Source: Alphaproteobacteria bacterium UBA7691 (GTDB taxonomy: Bacteria > Pseudomonadota > Alphaproteobacteria > Ferrovibrionales > Ferrovibrionaceae). From it: a stretch of DNA of 11,642 nucleotides. The position numbers and the translations under genes are program-made. The DNA lies in NCBI GenBank assembly GCA_002482765.1, contig DLGP01000122.1, positions 1,374 through 13,015 on the forward strand, read 5' to 3'. This document shows positions 6,029 through 11,642 of this stretch, piece after piece. The notes below the pieces were generated by a model. It saw only the letters and a list, made by a program, of their open reading frames with translations. It had not been told where the DNA came from and ran no database searches. Numbering within the stretch: position 1 is the first letter of the stretch; each line of letters starts with the position of its first letter.

Positions 6029-8110
6029 TCAAAGCGCACCAATATTACGTTTGAATGTATCGTCCACCGGAAAGAACTGCTCCACGCCGGCCGCCAGCGC
6101 GCGCCGCAGCAAGGCCGTGCCCTGCGATTTGCGCGCGGCATTTTCCTCCAGCGTCAGCACCGCACCCTCAAAAAACAGGCCAATCGGGTCTTCCGCCTTA
6201 GCTTGGCGTATTAGGCGCGCCAAGCTCAGGGTTTCGTCGCGCCGGCCGTTCTGCAAGGCCCAGTTCAGGTAGCCCAGAGCAATATCCGAGCGGTGCGGCG
6301 CCAGTTGCAGGCTGCGCTCAAGAATCTGGCGCCAGAGCGACAGATGTGGCAGCAGCAACGGGCGATAAGCCGCCAGGCTGGGGCGCAGCATGATCTCGGA
6401 GAAGATCCTTTCGCCATGCAGCAGGATCAAGGGGGATCGGGTATCCGGCAGGCGTGTGCGCAGGATATGCAAAATCCATTCGATACGCTGCGCTTCGCGC
6501 TCGGGATAAGGCGGCACGGCAGCCTCTTCCTGGCGATAAACCAGGCCCTGGATTTGATAGGACACCATGTCTGCCAGTTGCATGTCTGCATCGCGCGGAT
6601 CGGCCGGCAGCGCGGGCGGCGGCACAAGTGGCGGCCGCTCGATATCGGGTGTGTTGGAGAACCAGGCCAATTGCTGATCGATCTGCCGGGCATAGCGTTC
6701 AAGCCCCACGGCCGCCCAGAAAAACACCCCGGCAAACACAAACAAGGCGGCGATTGAGGCGCGCCGCATTGCTGTTCTGCCAGCTACACCCGGCTGTGCC
6801 GGCTGCATTATGCCAATCCAGGCCAGGGCCAGGTATGGCAGGGCAAAAATCAGCTCAAACCATAAGCCAAGCGCCAGCAGATAGGCCAATACCAAACCCA
6901 ATGCCATGCCACGGCGCGCTGCTGGCGCCAGCCATATTGGCTGTATCAGCAACCAGGCCAGCAGCAGCACCGCAGGCAGGCCGCCATCATGCAACGCCTG
7001 CAACAGCCAGTTATGGGCATGGAAGTAACGCGACTTCAGCATGTCCCATTCGTTAATTTTCCAGAGTGGATGCTCCGAGAATACAAGCTGCGTCAGCATA
7101 GTGCTGGGCATGCTGCCGGCGCCATTGCCGACCAGCCAGGCCAGCGGCTCATGCGCCGGCACCGACCAGAGCATCAGCCATACTTTGCGGCGCGCTTCGA
7201 GCGAGGCAAATTGTGCCGTAACCTCTGGCAGGCTGACCAGGAGCAGCGGCAGTAATGCGGCACCAGCCAACAGAGCGGCCACCACTACCGGCTTGCGCAG
7301 CAGACCGGGCAGCCCGCCTTGCGGCAGGCGCCACCACAGCAAGGCGATGACAAGGCCAGCCCCTGCCCCGGCCATCATGCTTATTGCCTTGCCCAGCACC
7401 AGCAGGCCCAAAGCAATCAGGATGGCCAGCAGGCGTTCGACCACAGCGAGGCGGTCGCGTATTGGCAAGGCCCAGGCGATAGCCGGCAGCGCCAGGCCCG
7501 GCCAGGCATAATAGGCCAACACATGAAACACCGTTGAGGCGCTGTTGTTGATGCGGTCGATGCCCAGCACCACAAGGATAACGGCGCTGGCGGCAAAACC
7601 ACCCCACAATACCAGCCGCCAGGCCAAGGCATGGCGCAGCACCAGATCGCCCAGCAGCAGCCATAGGCTAAATCCGGCATACCAGAGTGGCCCCAGACCG
7701 GATTGCGGCACGCCCAGCAGCCGCAGCCGCCATTCTGCTGCCATGAAGCCGCCCGGCCCGCTCACCAGCAGCCAGGCGGCCAAGCCGAATGCCGGCAGCG
7801 CCAAGAGCAGGGCGGGCCGCGAAAACCGGCCACCGCCAGCCAGCCAGGCCGCCAACAGCAAAGCAGCCAATCCGGCTGCCGCTAAATGGGCAATCACCAA
7901 TGGCTCGGCCAATTCCCACAGGCCGCGCTTGAATACCGGCAGCGAAAATACTGGCCCGGCAACGGCAAACCATAGCACCGGCACGCCGGCATAAGCGGCC
8001 AGGCGTTCAATCCGGGCTGCGCCGGCAGCCGGCTTGTTTGAATGCTGCGGCTGGCTGCGGGCCGGCTGGCTGCGGGCCGACTGGCGCGGCGGCGATACTG
8101 GCTTGCCCAT
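6029..8110 (-). CDS. O-antigen ligase/polymerase-like membrane protein with a soluble C-terminal domain
   Basis: This is a 693-residue protein. After a polar, Pro/Gln/Ser-rich cytoplasmic tail (1-35) come about ten to twelve membrane helices up to residue 467, many short and Leu/Ala/Trp rich. Between helices lies a large periplasmic loop with GNGAGSMPST (328-337) and HAHNWLLQALHDGG (364-377). The second is the conserved motif of the WaaL/Wzy_C superfamily, whose members ligate or polymerise lipid-linked glycans in the periplasm. Residues 470-693 are soluble, with helical repeats (for example 585-623 and 624-672) that look TPR-like. This tail is an addition to the classic ligase. ATG at 8110 follows the hydrolase-gene stop by 15 bases, so the two are co-transcribed. 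Whether it acts as ligase or polymerase is undecided. Confidence 0.82.
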   Translation of the reverse strand: MGKPVSPPRQSARSQPARSQPQHSNKPAAGAARIERLAAYAGVPVLWFAVAGPVFSLPVFKRGLWELAEPLVIAHLAAAGLAALLLAAWLAGGGRFSRPALLLALPAFGLAAWLLVSGPGGFMAAEWRLRLLGVPQSGLGPLWYAGFSLWLLLGDLVLRHALAWRLVLWGGFAASAVILVVLGIDRINNSASTVFHVLAYYAWPGLALPAIAWALPIRDRLAVVERLLAILIALGLLVLGKAISMMAGAGAGLVIALLWWRLPQGGLPGLLRKPVVVAALLAGAALLPLLLVSLPEVTAQFASLEARRKVWLMLWSVPAHEPLAWLVGNGAGSMPSTMLTQLVFSEHPLWKINEWDMLKSRYFHAHNWLLQALHDGGLPAVLLLAWLLIQPIWLAPAARRGMALGLVLAYLLALGLWFELIFALPYLALAWIGIMQPAQPGVAGRTAMRRASIAALFVFAGVFFWAAVGLERYARQIDQQLAWFSNTPDIERPPLVPPPALPADPRDADMQLADMVSYQIQGLVYRQEEAAVPPYPEREAQRIEWILHILRTRLPDTRSPLILLHGERIFSEIMLRPSLAAYRPLLLPHLSLWRQILERSLQLAPHRSDIALGYLNWALQNGRRDETLSLARLIRQAKAEDPIGLFFEGAVLTLEENAARKSQGTALLRRALAAGVEQFFPVDDTFKRNIGAL
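8049..8078 (-). repeat. 15-base tandem repeat, two exact copies
   Basis: GGCTGGCTGCGGGCC occurs twice head to tail (8049-8063, 8064-8078). In the ligase-like gene it encodes a doubled ARSQP in the polar N-terminal tail. The unit is a multiple of three, so copy-number change would keep the frame. Confidence 0.8.
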
Positions 8111-8125
8111 GTTATGCTGGCAGCT

Positions 8126-8986
8126 TCATGGTGCTATCGCCGACTGTAAGGCCAGTTGCGGCCATAGCTCGGCCCAGCAGCATTCATGATCGGCCCGGGG
8201 CAGTTGCGTGATGAATTTTTCCGGCGGCAAACCAAGCCGGCGCAGGAAAGCCGGCGCCAATGCTGCCGGCACCTGATCGTCGCGCAGGCCGGTGAAATGG
8301 CGTTGCGGCAAACGCCGCAGGCGCTCGGCCACTTCCAGGCTGTTGCGCGAGCCATAAAGCGGGGTGTCGCCGAAATGGCTGGTCCAGGCCTGATGATCCA
8401 GCACACCGGCGATGGTGGTGACACTCTCCACATCGCCGCGTTGCCCGGCCAGCAACAGGGCCAGCAACGCGCCACCGGAATAGCCATACAGCACCAGGCG
8501 CTTACCACCAAAATGCCCGACATACTGGCTGATCGCCTCATCCAGTGCCGCCACCACTTCCGGCGCATAACGATGCGTGGTCCAATAGGCCGAGTCGCAA
8601 TTGCGGCCATTGCGGCCGCCGACATACTGGCAGGGCCGTGCCAGATAGAGCAGGTTTGGCGCCGTATCACGCGCGGCCAGATCAAGCGCCACCGGCTTTT
8701 CCGGCGTTGGATCAACCGCACGCTGGGTGCGGGTGACATAGGCCACACCATCGCCTTCGATGAATATCGCCAAACGCGGGTCATTCGGCGCCGATTGGCG
8801 GTAATAACCGATCAGATCAAACTGCCGGGTCTCGAAGCGGGTTTTGGCCAGCGGTGGATTGGCGCTGCGGGCAGCGGCATCGGCGCGCGCGGCATTGGAT
8901 TGCAACAAGGCCGGGCCACCAGCACAACCGGCAAGCAAACCACCCAGTATTGGCAGCAGCAAAGCCACCATCCATCGACATTTCAT
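8126..8986 (-). CDS. Alpha/beta-hydrolase lipoprotein
   Basis: This is a 286-residue lipoprotein. I chose the ATG at 8986 because AGGGG lies 5 bases upstream and it gives a normal signal peptide with lipobox LLAGC (C21); an ATG 11 codons earlier has neither advantage. The alpha/beta-hydrolase elements are an oxyanion-hole-type IEGDG (76-80), the nucleophile elbow GYSGG with Ser170, an acidic residue in TGLRDDQ (Asp236 or Asp237) and a late His267 in RADHECCW. The order Ser-Asp-His is as expected. A pair of Cys near RPCQ and RNCD (119, 130) may form a disulfide. It is the first gene of the group and probably acts in the periplasm or at the outer membrane, removing an acyl group from a glycan or lipid. 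The substrate is not visible in the sequence. Confidence 0.85.
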   Translation of the reverse strand: MKCRWMVALLLPILGGLLAGCAGGPALLQSNAARADAAARSANPPLAKTRFETRQFDLIGYYRQSAPNDPRLAIFIEGDGVAYVTRTQRAVDPTPEKPVALDLAARDTAPNLLYLARPCQYVGGRNGRNCDSAYWTTHRYAPEVVAALDEAISQYVGHFGGKRLVLYGYSGGALLALLLAGQRGDVESVTTIAGVLDHQAWTSHFGDTPLYGSRNSLEVAERLRRLPQRHFTGLRDDQVPAALAPAFLRRLGLPPEKFITQLPRADHECCWAELWPQLALQSAIAP

Positions 8987-9022
8987 CTCTGCCCCTGCCT
9001 GTCCAAGCCCAAACAACATGAT

Positions 9023-9042
9023 GGGCTTAATCTACTAAGCCC
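9023..9042 (-). repeat. Inverted repeat GGGCTTA-N6-TAAGCCC upstream of the hydrolase gene
   Basis: This is a perfect 7-base dyad with a 6-base spacer, 37-56 bases before the ATG at 8986 and just after the terminator of the upstream gene. It could be an operator or a hairpin in the mRNA leader. No clear promoter boxes could be fixed around it. Confidence 0.55.
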
Positions 9043-9050
9043 GGGGCAAA

Positions 9051-9089
9051 ACAAAAGGCCCGAACCTTGCGGTTCGGGCCTCTGTTTTT
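9051..9089 (-). terminator. Rho-independent terminator of the outer-membrane protein gene
   Basis: A perfect 10-base stem GGCCCGAACC/GGTTCGGGCC (9057-9066 with 9071-9080) has a 4-base loop. On the minus strand it is followed by TTTTGTTTTG. On the plus strand it is also followed by a T-rich run, so it could stop transcription from both sides. It isolates the barrel gene from the hydrolase group. Confidence 0.92.
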
Positions 9090-9096
9090 GAAGCTC

Positions 9097-9120
9097 AGGC
9101 TGCCGGGAGCGCGGCAGCCT
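9097..9120 (-). other. Hairpin directly after the barrel-gene stop
   Basis: AGGCTGCCG (9097-9105) pairs perfectly with CGGCAGCCT (9112-9120) around a 6-base loop. It lies between the TAATAA double stop and the true terminator, with no T-run of its own, so it is better read as an mRNA 3' stabiliser than a terminator. Confidence 0.7.
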
Positions 9121-9127
9121 TAACTTA

Positions 9128-10219
9128 TTAGAACTTCACGCGCAGGCGGGCAGAGGTCGTCCAGATATCAAGGTCGGTACGGCCCAGCGAGTTGTAGGAC
9201 GCTTCGACATTGCCGGACAGGGTGTTGGAACCGTAGAAGTCGAAACCAATACCAACCTGACCGCCCATATCGTCATCATGCGAGAAAGTGCCATTGCCGA
9301 GACGGACGGAGCCGTTCTTCTCGAAATCATACTCACCCATCAGCTTGAAGTAGGGCATCACGCTGTCGAAGGCGTAGCCGACGCGGCCACCCGCCGAAAT
9401 ACGGCCCAGCTTGGTGACGCTGCCTTCGAGCGAACCGCCGGTCGAGTCACGGTAGGCATCAGATTCTTCTTCAAGATACAGCACGCCGACCTTCGGCATC
9501 AGGCGCCAGCGGCCCGAGGCATAATTGCCGGTCAGGTTGGAAGCGACGAACCAACGCTCGGCATCATACGAAGCGGTGATGTTGGTGTTACGCTTCGTGT
9601 CGTAGCTCAGCCAAGTATAGCCGGCAGCCGCATCAAGGCTCCAGGCATTGGTCAGCGAGATGCCGATATAGGGGGTTACGCCGAAGCCATCAGCTTCGAT
9701 CGAACCGGCGTTGAAAGAGGTGGTGATGTCGAGCATTTCATAGCCCAGGGCAACACCAACCACGACCTTGTCGTTGACCATGTAATCCAGGCCGCCGACG
9801 AGGTTGTAAACCGAGCCGTCAAACTGCAAGCCCACCTGGGTGTTGTCCACGGTGGAGTAAGCGCCCTGCATCCAGGCGCCAAAGCGCTTGTCACCCGCGC
9901 CGCCGGCACGACCGGCATCACGCGAATTCAGGAAGCTCTGCGGGCCGCCGCCAGTGGACGGAGCACCGCCGCCACCCGCAGGGGTGAAGCCGCCGCCGCC
10001 GCCGCCGACGAGACCGCCGCTTACCGCACCACCAGCGGCACCGCTGACGATGCCGACCGTGGCGGTAGAAGCCGCACTCGCGGTCTGGCTGGCAACCGCA
10101 GCATTGGCGATGGTCGGGTTATTCGATGCGTCGCCGGATGTGGCGCTGGATTGGGCGAAGGCCGGCGCTGCGGCAAGCATGCCGACGCCAACCAAACCAA
10201 AGAAAAGCTTGCGGATCAT
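9128..10219 (-). CDS. Autotransporter-type outer-membrane beta-barrel protein
   Basis: This is a 363-residue protein with a signal peptide cut after AFA (22). Residues 23-95 are low complexity, Ala/Ser/Thr then Gly-rich (VGGGGGGF at 71-78), and 112-363 form a beta-barrel of alternating strands with aromatic girdles, for example YMVNDKVVVGVALGY (146-160) and SLDAAAGYTWLSY (194-206). The protein ends ARLRVKF, with the terminal Phe used for outer-membrane assembly. The barrel matches the autotransporter beta-domain family, but there is no passenger of useful length; it may be a free-standing porin-like or structural protein. GGGAG lies 9 bases before the ATG. It has a double stop, its own terminator and a long upstream region, so it is monocistronic and perhaps abundant. 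Confidence 0.88.
   Translation of the reverse strand: MIRKLFFGLVGVGMLAAAPAFAQSSATSGDASNNPTIANAAVASQTASAASTATVGIVSGAAGGAVSGGLVGGGGGGFTPAGGGGAPSTGGGPQSFLNSRDAGRAGGAGDKRFGAWMQGAYSTVDNTQVGLQFDGSVYNLVGGLDYMVNDKVVVGVALGYEMLDITTSFNAGSIEADGFGVTPYIGISLTNAWSLDAAAGYTWLSYDTKRNTNITASYDAERWFVASNLTGNYASGRWRLMPKVGVLYLEEESDAYRDSTGGSLEGSVTKLGRISAGGRVGYAFDSVMPYFKLMGEYDFEKNGSVRLGNGTFSHDDDMGGQVGIGFDFYGSNTLSGNVEASYNSLGRTDLDIWTTSARLRVKF
9989..10006 (-). repeat. GCC trinucleotide run inside the barrel gene
   Basis: Six GCC units in a row encode the poly-Gly part of the linker on the minus strand. Slippage would change linker length without breaking the frame. Confidence 0.75.
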
Positions 10220-10250
10220 GTATATGCGCTCCCAAGTATGTAAACCCCAA

Positions 10251-10261
10251 GGGCTTAAGCC
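10251..10261 (-). repeat. Palindrome GGGCTTAAGCC upstream of the barrel gene
   Basis: The inner ten bases form a perfect palindrome, 32-42 bases before the start codon at 10219. The half-site is shared with the inverted repeat upstream of the hydrolase gene, at a similar distance from its start codon. Confidence 0.5.
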
Positions 10262-10292
10262 TTATGCACGGGCTTTTGCCACTTCGGAGCGA

Positions 10293-10322
10293 AGACTACG
10301 CGAGTCTGCGCAGGCCGGTCAA
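10293..10322 (-). promoter_or_regulatory. Candidate promoter of the barrel gene
   Basis: On the minus strand TTGACC (10322-10317) and TAGTCT (10298-10293) are 18 bases apart. The -35 box is good and the -10 box weak. It would give a leader of about 70 bases with two small hairpins before the ATG at 10219. Confidence 0.3.
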
Positions 10323-10530
10323 CAAGGCAATGCGGCTTTTTGCGTGATGGCAGCTTCGCTGTTGCAAAAACAGCACACCCTTGTGCCAAATCAAGCATAT
10401 CGCCCCGATTCGGCTGGTTTTTTTGACTCGGCACACAACCGCTGGGATCGGCTCCGTGCGACATTCTGCAAGCCCTTATCCAGCGCTAGGCGGTGCGATT
10501 CCCGGACCCATTCAGGTTGCGCCGGCGAGC

Positions 10531-10558
10531 TTGACCGCCACCAGCAAGCTATCCTAAT
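10531..10558 (+). promoter_or_regulatory. Candidate thiC promoter
   Basis: TTGACC (10531-10536) and CCTAAT (10553-10558) are 16 bases apart, matching consensus at 5 and 4 of 6 positions. Transcription would begin around 10565, almost exactly where the first riboswitch helix begins, which supports the call. Confidence 0.6.
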
Positions 10559-10565
10559 TTTTGGC

Positions 10566-10669
10566 TTACCGAGGGGTGCCCCGCCAGGGGGCTGAGATTC
10601 GGCCGGGCTTTTTGCCGGCGCCGTGACCCTTAGAACCTGATCCGGGTCATGCCGGCGGAGGGAACGGAA
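10566..10669 (+). ncRNA. TPP riboswitch (THI element)
   Basis: The conserved parts of the thiamin pyrophosphate aptamer are present in order: GGGGTGCC (10573-10580), CTGAGA (10592-10597), ACCCTTAGAACCTGATC (10626-10642), and GGGTCATGCC leading into GGAGGGAA. The closing helix pairs TTaCCG (10566-10571) with CGGAA (10665-10669). The variable P3 arm is extended by a GC hairpin with a five-T loop (about 10601-10620). When thiamin pyrophosphate is bound the aptamer folds and lowers expression of the downstream gene. Its place directly before thiC on the same strand is the commonest context for this RNA. Confidence 0.96.
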
Positions 10670-10678
10670 CCGCAGAGA

Positions 10679-10703
10679 AGCGCTGACGCACCCGCGTCAC
10701 GCT
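10679..10703 (+). other. Stable hairpin in the thiC leader
   Basis: AGCGcTGACGC pairs with GCGTCACGCT (10679-10689 with 10694-10703): ten base pairs, one bulged C, loop ACCC. It is followed by CTCTTTG, too weak a T-run for a convincing terminator. It lies between the aptamer and the ribosome-site helix and may bring them close together. Confidence 0.65.
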
Positions 10704-10733
10704 CTTTGCACCCATCTTCTTCCACCCCCATCC

Positions 10734-10768
10734 CGGATCTCCGCAAGCCATTACGGACAGGAGATCCG
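10734..10768 (+). promoter_or_regulatory. Helix that hides the thiC Shine-Dalgarno sequence
   Basis: CGGATCTCC (10734-10742) pairs perfectly over nine bases with GGAGATCCG (10760-10768). The right strand contains most of the ribosome site AGGAG (10759-10763), 6 bases before the ATG at 10770. This is the expected expression platform of a riboswitch that acts on translation. Confidence 0.82.
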
Positions 10769-10769
10769 C

Positions 10770-11642
10770 ATGAAGACCACCACAATCACCACCGGGCCGC
10801 TTCCGGCTTCGACAAAATACTATGAAAGCGGGAAAATCCATCCCGCCATCCGGGTGCCGCACCGCGCCATTGCCACACATCCGAGTGCCAGCGAAGCGCC
10901 ACTCAGTGTCTACGACACCTCTGGCCCCTATAGCGACCCGGCACACAGCATTGTCATCGAGGCCGGCCTGCCACGCTGGCGCGAGGCCTTGGTGCTGGCA
11001 CGCGGCGATGTGGAGCAGTATCCGGGCCGCACGCTGCGCCCGGAAGATAACGGCTTCTTGTCAGAACAGCAGGCCGTGCCGCGCTTTGCAGTGCAACCGC
11101 AACCGCTGCGGGCGCAACACGGCCAGGCGGTGACACAATATGCCTATGCCCGGCGCGGCATCATCACGGCCGAGATGGAATATGTGGCGATCCGGGAAAA
11201 CGAGGCACGGCAATGTGCAGCAGCAGCGCCGCGCGACGGCGCGGATTTTGGCGCCGCGATTCCCGATTTTGTGACACCCGAATTTGTGCGCGACGAGATT
11301 GCGCGCGGCCGCGCCATCATCCCCTGCAACATCAACCACGCCGAACTGGAGCCGATGATCATCGGGCGCAATTTCCGGGTCAAGGTGAATGCCAATATCG
11401 GCAATTCCGCCGTCACATCGGGCGTGGCCGAGGAAGTGGAGAAGATGGTGTGGGCAACCCGCTGGGGCGCCGACACGGTGATGGACCTGTCGACCGGGCG
11501 CAATATCCACAATATCCGGGACTGGATCATCCGCAACGCGCCGGTGCCGATCGGCACGGTGCCGATCTATCAGGCGCTGGAAAAGGTCGGCGGCCGGGCC
11601 GAGGAGCTGAGCTGGGACATTTTCCGCGACACGCTGATCGAA
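10770..11642 (+). CDS. thiC: Phosphomethylpyrimidine synthase ThiC, 3' end outside the window
   Basis: ThiC is a radical SAM enzyme that converts aminoimidazole ribotide to hydroxymethylpyrimidine phosphate in thiamin synthesis, in the cytoplasm. The window holds the first 291 residues, in frame to the last base. Visible family markers are VYDTSGPYSDP (48-58), the domain start YARRGIITAEMEYVAIREN (129-147), NINHAELEPMIIGRNF (190-205), VNANIGNSAV (209-218), WATRWGADTVMDLSTG (228-243) and IRNAPVPIGTVPIYQAL (254-270). The radical SAM cysteine cluster lies near the C-terminus and is beyond the edge. The ATG at 10770 is supported by AGGAG at the right distance and by the riboswitch upstream, which should repress it when thiamin pyrophosphate is plentiful. 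Confidence 0.97.
   Translation, partial: MKTTTITTGPLPASTKYYESGKIHPAIRVPHRAIATHPSASEAPLSVYDTSGPYSDPAHSIVIEAGLPRWREALVLARGDVEQYPGRTLRPEDNGFLSEQQAVPRFAVQPQPLRAQHGQAVTQYAYARRGIITAEMEYVAIRENEARQCAAAAPRDGADFGAAIPDFVTPEFVRDEIARGRAIIPCNINHAELEPMIIGRNFRVKVNANIGNSAVTSGVAEEVEKMVWATRWGADTVMDLSTGRNIHNIRDWIIRNAPVPIGTVPIYQALEKVGGRAEELSWDIFRDTLIE

Larger units (their letters stand above)
10220..10530. other. Intergenic region between the divergent barrel gene and the thiC leader
   Basis: No convincing gene was found here. It holds the leader and promoter of the barrel gene (minus strand), including small dyads: CTTCG/CGAAG (10282-10294), AGACT/AGTCT (10293-10307) and GCACA/TGTGC (10373-10386). A run of seven or eight T after CGGCTGG near 10417 has only a very short stem before it, so I do not call it a terminator. 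Confidence 0.6.

Noticed and set aside
10371..10389. Sigma-54-like site (TGGCAC...TGC) on the minus strand
   Set aside because: The distance between the GG and GC elements is 11 bases instead of the required 10, and it overlaps a simple GCACA/TGTGC dyad.
10404..10426. T-run after a GC-rich stretch as a plus-strand terminator
   Set aside because: The stem before the T-run is only about three base pairs, and no plus-strand gene ends upstream.
10255..10464. Minus-strand open frame of 69 codons upstream of the barrel gene
   Set aside because: It has no family, no signal peptide and only a poor ribosome site, and it covers the likely promoter and leader of the barrel gene.
1..11642. CRISPR array, insertion sequence, phage genes or tRNA
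   Set aside because: I saw no spaced direct repeats, transposase or integrase motifs, terminal repeats or cloverleaf sequence on either strand.

Overview
The window looks like chromosomal DNA from a Gram-negative bacterium, most likely an alphaproteobacterium of the Rhodospirillales type. The support is a GC-rich composition, ThiC wording typical of that class, two lipoproteins with LAGC lipoboxes, and an outer-membrane barrel ending in Phe. No species can be named from sequence alone. Genes are tightly packed, mostly on the minus strand. I see no mobile element, CRISPR array, rRNA or tRNA.

Left part (1-4621): the 3' part of a plus-strand secreted protein of unknown function (2-532) converges, with a 7-base gap, on a four-gene minus-strand operon read from 4621 down to 540. 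In transcription order the operon encodes a TIM-barrel glycosidase-like lipoprotein, a VanZ-family membrane protein, a membrane-anchored sulfatase/phosphoethanolamine-transferase-like hydrolase, and a 106-residue secreted protein with a YPDV...HY...EGR module. Two junctions are ATGA stop/start overlaps and the third overlaps by 26 bases, so translation is probably coupled.

Middle part (4622-8986): a divergent plus-strand gene for a tiny secreted Lys/Ala-rich protein (4694-4915). It is followed by a second minus-strand group read from 8986: an alpha/beta-hydrolase lipoprotein, a polytopic O-antigen ligase/polymerase-like protein with a soluble C-terminal domain, and a WbbL-like family 2 glycosyltransferase. 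Together with the left operon this looks like a locus for making, attaching and trimming or decorating a surface glycan. The glycan and the order of steps are inference.

Right part (8987-11642): a strong rho-independent terminator and a preceding hairpin close a minus-strand gene for an autotransporter-type outer-membrane beta-barrel with a Gly-rich N-terminal linker. After a 346-base intergenic stretch comes a plus-strand thiamin unit: promoter, TPP riboswitch, a stable hairpin, a helix that buries the Shine-Dalgarno sequence, and thiC, which runs off the window end. The riboswitch contains an 8-base segment exactly complementary to the anti-Shine-Dalgarno strand, which gives a concrete model for its switching.
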